64,000 nt of DNA, taken from assembly GCA_934169745.1 (NCBI GenBank), contig CAKPOE010000003.1, positions 89,921 through 153,920 of the forward strand, in the 5' to 3' direction. Both the position numbers and the translations under genes were made by a program. Below are positions 28,509 through 38,207 of the stretch, in pieces (within the stretch, counting starts at the first letter, position 1; each line of letters starts with the position of its first letter). The notes below the pieces were generated by a model, which worked only from the letters and a program-made list of their open reading frames with translations, was not told the DNA's origin and searched no databases. This DNA comes from an uncultured Clostridia bacterium (GTDB taxonomy: Bacteria > Bacillota > Clostridia > TANB77 > UBA1234).

Positions 28509-30446
28509 TTATACCACTTCAAAATCTATCCTTCTCAAGAACTTATCCGCTGAAATGACTTTAACTTTAATCTTATCACCAATTTTGTACACTTTATTAC
28601 TGTGCTTTCCTGTTAGCATAACATTTACTTCATCAAAATAGTAATAGTCATCATTCATATTTTCAACATGAACTAGTCCTTCAATAGTGTTTGACAATTC
28701 CACAAACATCCCGAAAGAAGTAACGCTAGAAATAATTCCTTCAAATTCTTCTCCTATACGTTCTTCCATATATTCACACATTTTAATCTTCTCTAAATCT
28801 CGCTCTGCCTCTTCAGCATTTCTTTCAGCATCAGAAGACATATCAGCATATTTAACCGCAAGACGTGCAAACTTCGTTTTCTTTTTATCATTCAAATTAT
28901 TTGAAAGATACTCTGATATAACTCTATGAATAAATAAATCCGGATATCTCCTAATAGGTGAAGTAAAATGGCAATAATTCTCTAATGCTAAGCCAAAGTG
29001 TCCTAAATTTTCATTGCTATATTTTGCAAGACGCATTGTACGAAGAACCATTGTTGAAACAACTTTCTCCTCTTCTTTTCCCTTAAACTTATCAATTATT
29101 GTTTGAATATCTTTTGGTCCAACCTCATCAGGAAAAATCTCTGTATAGTTCATATTATTTAGAAAGACTTTTAATCTCTGGATTTTATCCTCATCAGGAA
29201 CTTCGTGTACACGATATATAAAAGGAACTTTCTTTTCACAGAAAAATTCTGCAATACATTCATTTGCTAAAACCATAAATTGCTCTATAATTCTATTTGC
29301 TATTGTTATTTCTCGCTCTGAAATGCTTACCACCTTATCGTCTTCATCTAATAATATTTTAGGTTCAGGTAAATCAAAATCAATTGCGCCCTTATCTCTT
29401 CTCTTATTAATTAATATTAGTGCGAGTTCTTTCATACATTTTAAAGTTTCAACATGTTTTTCATATCCTGCTGGTATCTCATCATTCTCAAGTATCTTAT
29501 ACACATTATTATATGTCATTTGAATATTAGAACGAATGACGCTTTTATAAATCTTCTTTTCAAGTACATTTCCGCTTTTATCCAACAATATATCTATTGA
29601 TAAGGCATATCTATCCTCATTAGGATTTAAGCTACAAATTCCATTTAAAAGCTCACGTGGAAGCATTGGTATAACCGTGTCTATCAAATACACACTAGTC
29701 CCACGCTTTGAAGCTTCTTTATCAAGAGGTGTTCCCTCTCTAACATACGTACTCACGTCAGCGATATGAACGCCAAGTAAATAATTCTCCCCTACTTTTT
29801 CAAGAGATACCGCATCATCTATATCTTTGGTATCATCCCCATCAATTGTAAAGATTTCTTTTTCTCGCAAATCAACTCGACCTTCAATGCTATGAATTAA
29901 TTGTGGAATTGCCGATGCTTCCTTTTGTACCTCTTTAGGAAATTTTGTTTTATAGTCATAAGTTCTTAAGACAGAAAGCAAGTCAACATTTGTATCATCT
30001 GTTTTTCCTAATATCTCAATAACTCTTCCTTCTGCTTTCTTCTTGCCATCAGGATATTTAGTGAGCTGCACTACAACTCTATCATTTGATTTTGCTTTGT
30101 TTCTAAGGTTCTTAGGAATATATACATCTTCTAAAAACTTTCTATCATCAGGCATAACAAAGCCAAAGTTTTTGCTCTTTTTATATGTGCCAACTATCAT
30201 CTTCACATTTCGTTTTAGAACATCTATAATTTTTCCTTCTGCCCTTCTTCCTTCTTCCGCATACTTAATAAGCCTTACCGAAACCGTATCACCATTCATC
30301 GCACTTTTCACATATTCTGCCGGAATAAATATGTCCTTTTCGTCCCCATCAAGTTCAACAAAACCAAAGCCCCTTTCATTTGAAATGAAAGTGCCTATAA
30401 TTAAATCCCCAAATTCTTCTTTTCTATTGCTCTTTTTTCTTCTCAT
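28509..30446 (-). CDS. rnr: Ribonuclease R
   Basis: 645 residues. Cold-shock domains near the N-terminus (GTFISNERGFGFVELDGDEK, VGTYKKSKNFGFVMPDD), then the RNB catalytic domain with TIDGDDTKDIDDAVSL (the Asp cluster), GVHIADVSTYVREGTPLDKE and GLALENYCHFTSPIRRYPDL, and a C-terminal S1 domain (GEEFEGIISSVTSFGMFVEL). It is a processive 3'-5' exoribonuclease that digests structured RNA. Shorter than the E. coli enzyme because it lacks the N-terminal helix-turn-helix. The secG gene upstream is conserved synteny. Confidence 0.95.
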   Translation of the reverse strand: MRRKKSNRKEEFGDLIIGTFISNERGFGFVELDGDEKDIFIPAEYVKSAMNGDTVSVRLIKYAEEGRRAEGKIIDVLKRNVKMIVGTYKKSKNFGFVMPDDRKFLEDVYIPKNLRNKAKSNDRVVVQLTKYPDGKKKAEGRVIEILGKTDDTNVDLLSVLRTYDYKTKFPKEVQKEASAIPQLIHSIEGRVDLREKEIFTIDGDDTKDIDDAVSLEKVGENYLLGVHIADVSTYVREGTPLDKEASKRGTSVYLIDTVIPMLPRELLNGICSLNPNEDRYALSIDILLDKSGNVLEKKIYKSVIRSNIQMTYNNVYKILENDEIPAGYEKHVETLKCMKELALILINKRRDKGAIDFDLPEPKILLDEDDKVVSISEREITIANRIIEQFMVLANECIAEFFCEKKVPFIYRVHEVPDEDKIQRLKVFLNNMNYTEIFPDEVGPKDIQTIIDKFKGKEEEKVVSTMVLRTMRLAKYSNENLGHFGLALENYCHFTSPIRRYPDLFIHRVISEYLSNNLNDKKKTKFARLAVKYADMSSDAERNAEEAERDLEKIKMCEYMEERIGEEFEGIISSVTSFGMFVELSNTIEGLVHVENMNDDYYYFDEVNVMLTGKHSNKVYKIGDKIKVKVISADKFLRRIDFEVV

Positions 30447-30553
30447 TATTTCTCCTTTTCTATTTGTTTACTATTATCATATTTACGGTAATTTTATTAT
30501 CAACAACTGTAACACAAAGCCCACACCATTCAACAGCTTATGACAAAAACAAA

Positions 30554-30582
30554 GGCTCAACTAGTTACAAACTAATCGAGCC
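30554..30582 (-). terminator. Hairpin between secG and rnr
   Basis: Inverted repeat GGCTCAACTAGT / ACTAATCGAGCC with TTTGTTTTTGT following on the minus strand, 17 bp after the secG stop. Confidence 0.65.
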
Positions 30583-30598
30583 CTCTTATTTGTTATAT

Positions 30599-30838
30599 TT
30601 ATTTTACATTTATTAACATCACTGTAGAAGAAGCAATAGTAAGAACTATAAATGCTGTACCAAACCAAGCTGTTAATTTTGCAAGTCTCTTATCTCTGCT
30701 CATACCCATACTATTATTTTCACTTCCACCTGTAACAATGTTACCACTTTCATTATCTGATTGTAGCAAAACTAATAACATAACAATAACTGCTGAAATT
30801 ATTTGTAATATTGCTAATATTTTTTCTAATATACCCAT
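30599..30838 (-). CDS. secG: Preprotein translocase subunit SecG
   Basis: 79 residues from ATG 30838 (GAGGAGGAATAAAT); a longer frame start has no ribosome site. Two membrane segments with the conserved LLQSDNESGN and linker, ending VLTIASSTVML. Accessory subunit of SecYEG. Located upstream of rnr as in many Firmicutes. Confidence 0.92.
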   Translation of the reverse strand: MGILEKILAILQIISAVIVMLLVLLQSDNESGNIVTGGSENNSMGMSRDKRLAKLTAWFGTAFIVLTIASSTVMLINVK

Positions 30839-30969
30839 ATTTATTCCTCCTCGTAATCGACAGTAATATACTACCACATTATTCCTTGTTTGACAATAGA
30901 AAAATGAAATTTTTCGTTGCTAATTTGATAATTTTGTGCTATATTTTAGCTTTGTAAGGAGGTTTTATT

Positions 30970-31467
30970 ATGAAATTAAACGTTGTATTAGTCGAACCCG
31001 AAATACCACAAAACACTGGAAATATAGCTAGAACTTGTGCTGCAACAGGAGGAAAACTACATTTGGTACACCCTTTAGGATTCAGCATATCAGAGAAACA
31101 AGTTAAACGTGCAGGTCTAGACTATTGGGATAAATTAGAAATAGAAGAACATAACTCTTTCGCCGATTTTTTGAAAAAATATCCACCAGAAACAAATAAT
31201 ATGTTCTTCCTGACTACAAAAGGTCAAAAGTGCTACACAGAAGTAGATTACTCAAAAATGGATGAGGTTTTTCTACTATTTGGTCGTGAAACAAAAGGCC
31301 TTCCAGAGGATATTCTACAAAAATATATAGAAAAAGCAGTAAGAATACCAATGAGGGAAACCCTACGTTCACTAAACTTATCAAATTCAGTCGCAATAGT
31401 AGTATACGAAGTACTACGCCAACACAACTTTGAAAACCTAGAAGAAACAAGCAAATATTTCAAATAA
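30970..31467 (+). CDS. trmL: tRNA (cytidine/uridine-34 2'-O)-methyltransferase
   Basis: 165 residues. SPOUT-class trefoil knot: VLVEPEIPQNTGNIARTCAATG at the N-terminus, LLFGRETKGLP and VRIPM...RSLNLSNSVAIVVYEVLRQ at the C-terminus, which are the three TrmL/CspR motifs. Methylates the wobble ribose of certain tRNA-Leu. Single gene, ribosome site AAGGAGG, divergent from secG. Confidence 0.94.
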   Translation: MKLNVVLVEPEIPQNTGNIARTCAATGGKLHLVHPLGFSISEKQVKRAGLDYWDKLEIEEHNSFADFLKKYPPETNNMFFLTTKGQKCYTEVDYSKMDEVFLLFGRETKGLPEDILQKYIEKAVRIPMRETLRSLNLSNSVAIVVYEVLRQHNFENLEETSKYFK

Positions 31468-31470
31468 AAA

Positions 31471-31542
31471 ATGAACAACTTTCCGGCAGCCACTTTTTCG
31501 TTCATTTTTGAACGAAAAAGTGGCTGCCGGAAAGTTGTTCAT
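31471..31542. repeat. Perfect palindromic element / bidirectional terminator
   Basis: Two inverted copies of the GAAC...TTCCGGCAGCCACTTTTTCGTTC unit form 33-bp arms around the loop ATTTTT. Placed exactly between two convergent genes ending at 31467 and 31574. Confidence 0.9.
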
Positions 31543-31573
31543 GTGACACCACCTCACAAAGCGTCATCAAGCC

Positions 31574-34220
31574 TCAATTACGTATATATACTCGTTTTCC
31601 AAATATCAGTTCATTGGTTTTCTTTTGTATCTCCATAATTATTACAGGCAATATGCAAGCCATTATCACTATTATCCATTGTTTTGCACATAATGGAACA
31701 ACATCAAAAACAACAGCTATTGTTGGAACAGCTATTACTACCACTTGCATAAGCACGCCTATAACCATAGCACCTAATAAATAGACATTAGAAAAGATTT
31801 TCTTTATAAAACTATACTCTCCGCAATGTATATTAAACGCATGTACTAACTCTATTATGCTTAGTGTTGCAAAAGCCATTGTTCTCGCGACATCTACACC
31901 ATACAGTTTCATACCTATAGCGTAAACAACTAACGTTATTACTCCTAGCATACTTCCCTCAAAAAATATTTTGCTCCAAAGTCCATCAGCGAAAAATCCT
32001 TTTTTACTATCTCTGGGTTTACGCTTCATTACGTTTTTATCGCTTGCTTCTAATCCAAGTGCAATTGCAGGCAATGAATCTGTTATCAAATTTATCCATA
32101 AAAGTTGTATTGCAAGTAGTGGAGCATCATATCCCATCAACAAGCCTAAAAACATTGTAACTATTTCTCCAACATTAGTTGAAATTAAAAAATGTACAGC
32201 CTTTTGGATATTTTCATAAATTGTTCTTCCTTGCTTCACAGCCTCCACAATAGTTACAAAATTGTCATCTGCCAAAATCATGTCAGCTGCATTTTTAGCA
32301 ACATCAGTTCCACCCTTTCCCATTGCAATACCAATATCAGCAATTTTTAATGCCGGTGCATCATTAACTCCATCACCCGTCATTGCAACAACATTATTCG
32401 CTTTCTTAAAAGCTTTTACAATTCTTACCTTATGCTCTGGGGATACTCTTGCAAAAACAGAGTAACGCATAATGTTTCTTTCTAACTCGGTATCACTTAT
32501 CCTATCCAATTCCAAACCAGTTATAGCCAAATCTCCCAGTTTCAAAATTCCCAATTCTGTTGCAATTGCTTTAGCTGTTAATATGTGATCTCCTGTAATC
32601 ATCGCTGTTTTTATCCCAGCCCTAGTACACACCTCTACAGCCTCTCTCACACCCTCACGCGGTGGGTCCATCATTCCAATTAATGCAACAAAGCAAAGAT
32701 CTTTTTCCAATTCATGTATAGCTGGCTTTGTACTCACATCTTTATATGCAATAGCAAGTACTCGTAAAGCATTTTCAGCCATCAGTGTATTATTTGCAAT
32801 TACATCATTTTTTTGACTAATTTTTAATTGTTCTCTTATTCCTCCATTATAGCACTCAGTACACATTTTCATTACCACTTCTGGTGCACCTTTGCAAATA
32901 ACCCTATATCCCATACTTATTTTGTGTACAGTTATCATAAATTTCTTTTCCGAGTCAAATGGAATTTCAGCAACTCTCTTCATTTTTTCGTCTAGTACAT
33001 TTTTATCTTTTCCATTTATAATAGCCTCTTCAACAAGAGCAACCTCCGTTGGTTCGCCGACTAATCATTTTCTTTTTGTTAGTAGAATAAAATGCATTAT
33101 TACACATACATGAAAGTTCAAGTGCAAATTTATAGTCATTATCTATATTCCTTAGCTGTCTTTTGCAATTGAAAATCTCCATTACTTTCATCTTATTTTG
33201 AGTTAATGTTCCTGTTTTATCTGAACATATTACACTACTACTGCCAAGCGTCTCAACAGCTGGCAATTTTCTTATTATCGCATTTTTCTTAGCCATTTTT
33301 GTAACGCCTAATGAAAGCATAATTGTTACTATAGCAGGAAGTCCCTCTGGTATGGCAGCAACAGCTAAGCCAACAGAAGTCATAAACATTTTTAATATCG
33401 AATGCTTTTGAAAAATACCTATCAAAAATATAGCCAAACAAATAAGTAAAGCACCTATTCCTAATTGTTTTCCTATCTCTCCCAACTTCTTTTGTAATGG
33501 TGTTTCAGTTATTTCGTTGTGAATAATCATTTTTGCAATTTTACCAACGCATGTGTTCATACCTGTTTCTGTTACAATTCCTTCACCATTTCCACCAGTA
33601 ACAATTGTCGTTGCAAAAGCCATATTTACTTTATCTGCCGTTGCAACATTTTCTTTCAATATAACATTTCCATCCTTTTTGGCAGAAATAGTTTCTCCGG
33701 TTAGTGCAGATTCATCAACCTTCAAATTATTTGACTTCACTATTCTGCAATCAGCTGGTACATAATTTCCAGCTTCTAAAATAACAATATCTCCAGCCAC
33801 AACATTTTCACTCTTTATTTCAACATTTGTGCCATCCCTTCTTACTTTTGCATTTGGGGCAGACATTTTGTTTAATGCTTCCAAAGATTTTTCTGCTTTA
33901 CTTTCCTGAATCAATCCCATCAATGCATTAAAAACAACTATTGCCACTATTATCAGTGAATCAATATAATCATTACTACCTTCGGCATAAGACACAAATG
34001 CAGAAATTATCGCAGCAAGCATTAAAACAATAATCATGAAATCATCAAACTGTTTTATAAACTTCACAAAAATATTTTCTTTCTTCTTTTCATCAAGTTT
34101 ATTTTTACCATATTTGTTTACTCTTTTAGAAGCCTCTTTTTCAGTTAGCCCACTAACTATATTTGTCTGTAACTCTCTTTCTATATTTAAAATATTTTTC
34201 GAATGCCACAAATCTATCAT
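31574..34220 (-). pseudogene. P-type (Ca2+-type) ATPase, split by a +1 frameshift at 33059
   Basis: N-terminal part 33030-34220 and C-terminal part ending at 31574. Removing the extra base at 33059 rejoins KKKMIS to GEPTEVALVEEA and gives one protein of about 880 residues. N-part: cation-ATPase start (VSGLTEKEASKRVNKYGKNK), membrane pair, actuator loop LTGETISAKK, PEGLPAIV in M4, and the phosphorylation site ICSDKTGTLTQNKM. C-part: KGAPEVVM, MTGDGVNDAPALKIADIGIA, NLITDSLPAIALGLE, and C-terminal membrane helices. The family (SERCA/PMCA-like, COG0474) exports Ca2+ or related ions. All catalytic motifs survive, so a base-call error is as likely as decay. Confidence 0.85.
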
Positions 34221-34227
34221 CCTCTCA

Positions 34228-34792
34228 TTAAATAAAATTCAAATGTTCAAGCAGAATTTTTAGACCAATCAATATAAGTATACTTCCTCCTATAACTTGT
34301 GCCTTTTTCTCGTACTTATCACCAAAGACATTTCCAACTTTAACTCCTAATACTGATAAAGCAAACGTAATAACTCCAATACAAGCACTAGAAAAACTAA
34401 TGTTAACATTCAAGAAAGCCATTGAAATTCCGTACCGCTAATGCATCAACGCTAGTTGCAAAAGATAATAACATCATGTTTCTCATATCAACTAATTCAT
34501 TGCTGCTATTACATTCCTCATCCAGAGCCTCTTTAATCATTTTAATGCCAAGAAAACCAAGCAACACAAAAACAATCCAATGATCATATTCTTTAATATG
34601 AGTCTCAAAATTCACGCCAAGCAGATAACCAATCAAAGGCATCAACGCTTGGAATATTCCAAAATATGCACCAATGATAAAAGCATTCTTCCATTGCATT
34701 TTTCTCATACACAATCCTTTGCATATTGAAGCAGCAAAAGCATCCATAGCAAGCCCAACAGACAAAATAACTATTTCTATTAAAGACATATC
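34228..34792 (-). pseudogene. mntP: MntP-type manganese efflux pump, split by a +1 frameshift at 34432
   Basis: Starts at ATG 34792 (GGAGGAGAT). SVGLAMDAFAASICKGL and FATSVDALAV are the duplicated DUF204 motifs with the transport Asp residues. The frame then breaks; removing the base at 34432 restores ALAVGISMAFLNVNISF and continues to the stop at 34228, giving the expected ~187 residues and six membrane segments. MntP exports Mn2+. No convincing yybP-ykoY (Mn2+) riboswitch is visible upstream; only simple hairpins lie at 34806-34880. Confidence 0.85.
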
Positions 34793-34889
34793 TCCTCCAT
34801 ACACAAGAAAGATGAAAATCTTCGATTTTCATTCTTTCGATTATCGAGAGTTTTCGACTAAAAAAGAGAAAATCTCTCGCATAAAAAAA

Positions 34890-34922
34890 CCATATATTTA
34901 ATTTGTACAATTAAATATATGG
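34890..34922 (-). terminator. Terminator after the unknown gene at 34940
   Basis: 12-bp perfect stem CCATATATTTAA / TTAAATATATGG followed by seven Ts on the minus strand. Confidence 0.85.
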
Positions 34923-34939
34923 CTTATCTCACTTTTTTA

Positions 34940-35704
34940 TTACTCATTCATTGTGAACTCACTAATCACTCTTCTTTTAGGAAAATAATACCTATTTAGC
35001 TCGTTTATCATTTCTTCGTATGACTTAGAATCACGTACAATAATATTATGCATACTCAATCGGTCATTACGACTTGGATCAAGTACTTGTATATTGTATG
35101 CTTCATTATCCCCTCTTCTCTTTATTGGAAAAGGATATCCTTGTACTCCACAAAACTTCTCTAAGCCGTAAGCAACTCCTGGTCTTATGTGCCACGCAAC
35201 TTGCCCTACTGTAGGAATATCACATACAAGTGTTGGTTCATTGGCTACTCTACCTTCTTCATCTTCTGAAAGTCCAATAAGTACTTGATTAGGTTTAGCC
35301 AACGCCAATTTAGCTAACGCAAAAATACTTCCATTCTTTTCATAAAAGTTTTCGCGTTCTCTTTTTTTAGACTCTTCATACATTGTAGAACCCATACTAA
35401 CACTTCGATTTGCTCTATATGCATGTGCAATTGAATTAAAAAAATCAATCACACTACATACTTTCTTCCACGAATCATAATTAGTTATGCTTTGGCTCTT
35501 CATGGCGGATAATGTTCTACCAGCAAGTATTTCTCTAGAAGTCCTTTCATTTACACTTTTAAAATCAAAATGATTATTTTGTTGTGCCCAATTTTTATAA
35601 TGCTCAAGTTCATCATCAGCAGCATTAATAATATCAATGAAATATTCTTTTTCTGCAACTGATTTAAGAATAAGTTCTCCTACAATAGAATCTTTATTAC
35701 TCAT
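34940..35704 (-). CDS. Protein of unknown function, second gene of an isolated pair
   Basis: 254 residues, not recognised. Soluble with no membrane segment: a helical N-terminal half (LILKSVAEKEYFIDIINAAD, then ISHAYR-like IAHAYRANRSVSMG) and a C-terminal half with PTVGQVAWHIRPGVAYGLEK, FCGVQGYPFPIKRRGDN and DRLSMHNIIVRD that looks like a compact alpha/beta fold. Sits 19 bp after a smaller unknown gene and ends in its own terminator, so the two form a unit. Ribosome site AAGGAGTTGTGTT. A toxin-antitoxin-like role is conceivable from the layout but no motif supports it. Confidence 0.6.
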   Translation of the reverse strand: MSNKDSIVGELILKSVAEKEYFIDIINAADDELEHYKNWAQQNNHFDFKSVNERTSREILAGRTLSAMKSQSITNYDSWKKVCSVIDFFNSIAHAYRANRSVSMGSTMYEESKKRERENFYEKNGSIFALAKLALAKPNQVLIGLSEDEEGRVANEPTLVCDIPTVGQVAWHIRPGVAYGLEKFCGVQGYPFPIKRRGDNEAYNIQVLDPSRNDRLSMHNIIVRDSKSYEEMINELNRYYFPKRRVISEFTMNE

Positions 35705-35723
35705 AACACAACTCCTTATATAA

Positions 35724-36065
35724 TTATATACTGCCCATCAATTCTTTTAATTTATCCTCGATAATATTAAGCTCTTTATAGTATTCCTCGGGTTGCTGAT
35801 GAAATTCAGCATTTCCCTCAATACAGCCAATAAATTCTTTATGTATCTCAAGAAAGGGTTTAAATTCTTCATTATCTCTCAAACCTTTTGCATATTCTAA
35901 GGCGTTATATGCTCCTAATGGATCCTCATCCTTTATATCACTAGAAAAATGATTACGAACCTTAACCAAATTAGTAGCAATTTGTCCTTCAACCAAAGCA
36001 CTAGCTAATGCGTATTCACCCGCCTGTACGGCCACATTCTTGTCTCTAATTGTAACATACTCCAC
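35724..36065 (-). CDS. Small protein of unknown function, first gene of the pair
   Basis: 113 residues from GTG 36065, eight bases after GGAGG; ATG starts at 36092 or 36089 lack a ribosome site. Starts MEYVTIRDKNVAVQAGEYAL and is mostly helical, with an acidic C-terminus (YYKELNIIEDKLKELMGSI). No family recognised. Cotranscribed with the 254-residue gene downstream. Confidence 0.6.
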   Translation of the reverse strand: MEYVTIRDKNVAVQAGEYALASALVEGQIATNLVKVRNHFSSDIKDEDPLGAYNALEYAKGLRDNEEFKPFLEIHKEFIGCIEGNAEFHQQPEEYYKELNIIEDKLKELMGSI

Positions 36066-36193
36066 ATCAAACACCTCCAACTTATACATCACATATAAAA
36101 ATTATATATCAAACAAAAATGATAGTCAAATAGGAAAATTTGCAAAAATAATCTTTTAAGAGTTAAGATATAAAAAGATTCACATACAACAGC

Positions 36194-36225
36194 AAAACAG
36201 TCGATGATTTTGCATCGACTGTTTT
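36194..36225 (-). terminator. Terminator of the exopolysaccharide cluster
   Basis: Perfect stem AAAACAGTCGATG / CATCGACTGTTTT just after the wzx stop. Confidence 0.85.
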
Positions 36226-36230
36226 GGAAA

Positions 36231-37763
36231 CTATTTAACTTTTACGCTTTTTAGTAATACTTTCAAGTGTTCAATAAAATTCTTAAATTCTTGCTTTTTA
36301 TGGAAAAATGCAAAAAATATTAAATTAGAAAAAAGCATTACTGTAAGACCCTTTAATATAAAGCTCCACACCCCAACTCCAAAATTTCTCGTAACAAGGT
36401 AACATATACAGTAATTAAAAGCTATAATCATTACATATTCACCATACTTTTTAAAATATTTCAATGGTGATTCTTCTAATTCATACTTGTGAACCAAAAC
36501 AGGATCCAACCAAGCTGTTGTTAATAATCTTGCAACAGATGTTGCAAGTATTATGCCTGTTATTCCCATATACCTTCCTAGTACAATTGATAAAACTATA
36601 TTGATCATAGCAGCAATAACAGGTGCATTCTTTCCCTTCACAAATAGTCCAGATGTAGTTCTGTATATATACCCTGTCGTTTGCATGCCATTAACAAAGA
36701 AGTGTAAAACAATTGCAAACACTGTAGATTTATCTAGTAAATATCCATTACCAATCCATATCTCTATAAATGGATTTAATAGTAAAAGTAGTGCAATTGC
36801 GCAGAAGCCAAATATCCACGCTGTTATAAAAAACATATCGTAAAACACTTTTTCCTTTTGTGTACTTGTTGCTGTTGCATTCAAGTTTCCGACACTAGAT
36901 GTAAAACCTGCTAAAGCATTTGAAACCACGGCTGTGACCGCAGAAACAATCATCAGGTAATTCGAGTATATTCCTACAGTTACAACTCCTATCATTTTCG
37001 AAATAATTATATTATCTGTTCCATTTAAAATAACTGAACCAAATTTATACATAACCAATGCTTTAACATTACTAAATATCCCTTTTCTTTCATCCTTACT
37101 TATCTGTTCAATATTTCTTTCCTTTAAGTATGGATACATTTCCTGTGCTCTGATTGAAACACACAAATTTTCCATGAAAGTGCACACAACTTGTATCAAC
37201 AAGTAGCTAACAAAATCATGTGTTACTAATAAACATATTACTTGCAAAATACTTTTTATGACAAAAAATAAGATTTTATATTTATTAATTATATACTCTT
37301 GCTGATATGCAGAAATTATTGATTTCTTATATGTAACAAAGTATGATAACGATGTATTGAGTAAAAACAAAAAATAAATTAATGCTAAACTTTCATTAAT
37401 ATTTGGCTTGTCTTTTACTATATCTCCCAAGAAAGGGGTAATTAATAATCCAACAGTGAAAACAACAATGCCTATTACCGTATAAGCTCGTTTATATAAT
37501 TGCATTAAGCTCTTTATCTTTTCCTTATCGCCTTCAGCAACTGGTTTATACATACTATATATTATTGCGTTTCCGATTCCAAGTTCAGCAAAAGACAGTA
37601 CTGTTAAAATGTTTGTAAACAAGCCATTAACGCCTAGATATTCTTTGCCTAACACCTTTATAAATACTGTTCTAACTATAAAACTCACTATAGTATTTAA
37701 CACTTGCGCAAGAGCTCCAAAAGTAAAATTTCTAGCTGTATTCTTCGTTCTAGATTCAGTCAT
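36231..37763 (-). CDS. Wzx-type polysaccharide flippase (MOP superfamily)
   Basis: 510 residues, hydrophobic throughout. Begins NTARNFTFGALAQVLNTIVSFIVRTVFIKVLGKEYLGVNGLF, typical of MATE/Wzx oligosaccharide flippases (signature summarised; residues about 7-50), with FAELGIGNAIIYSMYKPVAEGD following. It moves the lipid-linked repeat unit across the membrane for Wzy polymerisation. Last gene of the cluster, overlapping the cytidylyltransferase gene by 8 bp. Confidence 0.9.
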   Translation of the reverse strand: MTESRTKNTARNFTFGALAQVLNTIVSFIVRTVFIKVLGKEYLGVNGLFTNILTVLSFAELGIGNAIIYSMYKPVAEGDKEKIKSLMQLYKRAYTVIGIVVFTVGLLITPFLGDIVKDKPNINESLALIYFLFLLNTSLSYFVTYKKSIISAYQQEYIINKYKILFFVIKSILQVICLLVTHDFVSYLLIQVVCTFMENLCVSIRAQEMYPYLKERNIEQISKDERKGIFSNVKALVMYKFGSVILNGTDNIIISKMIGVVTVGIYSNYLMIVSAVTAVVSNALAGFTSSVGNLNATATSTQKEKVFYDMFFITAWIFGFCAIALLLLLNPFIEIWIGNGYLLDKSTVFAIVLHFFVNGMQTTGYIYRTTSGLFVKGKNAPVIAAMINIVLSIVLGRYMGITGIILATSVARLLTTAWLDPVLVHKYELEESPLKYFKKYGEYVMIIAFNYCICYLVTRNFGVGVWSFILKGLTVMLFSNLIFFAFFHKKQEFKNFIEHLKVLLKSVKVK

Positions 37764-38205
37764 TAGTTATATTTCCTTCTTCTATAAATTTTTTAATTGC
37801 TTTTGTCAAAATTGTAGAAGATGTTCCTTGTGTATATGGAAAATACACAAAATCAACGCCAACACTTTCAAGTTTTTTCTCCATTTCTATATACATATCA
37901 GAATTTTTCCAGTCATCTCCATGAAATATTACATCAAAATGCTCCTTTTCCCAAGCCGAATATTTATCCATTGAAACCTGCGGAACGACTTTATCAACAT
38001 ATTTTATTGACTCTACAATTTGTTTTCTCTCTTCAAAAGGTATTATCGGTCGCTTATTTTTATAGGATTGTACCAATTCATCGGTACTAACCCCAACAAT
38101 CAAATAATCACACTGTTCTTTTGCCTTTTTTAATATATTTAAATGACCAATATGAAATAAATCGTAAACACCAGTTGTATAACCAACTTTATACTTTTTC
38201 TCCAA
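37756..38205 (-). CDS. Glycerol-phosphate/phosphocholine-type cytidylyltransferase (TagD family)
   Basis: 149 residues. Nucleotidyltransferase HxGH in GVYDLFHIGHLNILKKAKEQ, and the C-terminal TQGTSSTIL in place of the usual RTxGISTT. It makes a CDP-activated alcohol (CDP-glycerol or similar). With the LicD-type phosphotransferase two genes upstream this suggests that the polysaccharide carries a phosphodiester-linked substituent. Confidence 0.85.
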   Translation of the reverse strand: MEKKYKVGYTTGVYDLFHIGHLNILKKAKEQCDYLIVGVSTDELVQSYKNKRPIIPFEERKQIVESIKYVDKVVPQVSMDKYSAWEKEHFDVIFHGDDWKNSDMYIEMEKKLESVGVDFVYFPYTQGTSSTILTKAIKKFIEEGNITND

Positions 38206-38207
38206 TT

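Noticed and set aside
34793..34890. yybP-ykoY manganese riboswitch upstream of mntP
   Set aside because: Only AT-rich hairpins are seen; the conserved riboswitch core could not be found by eye.
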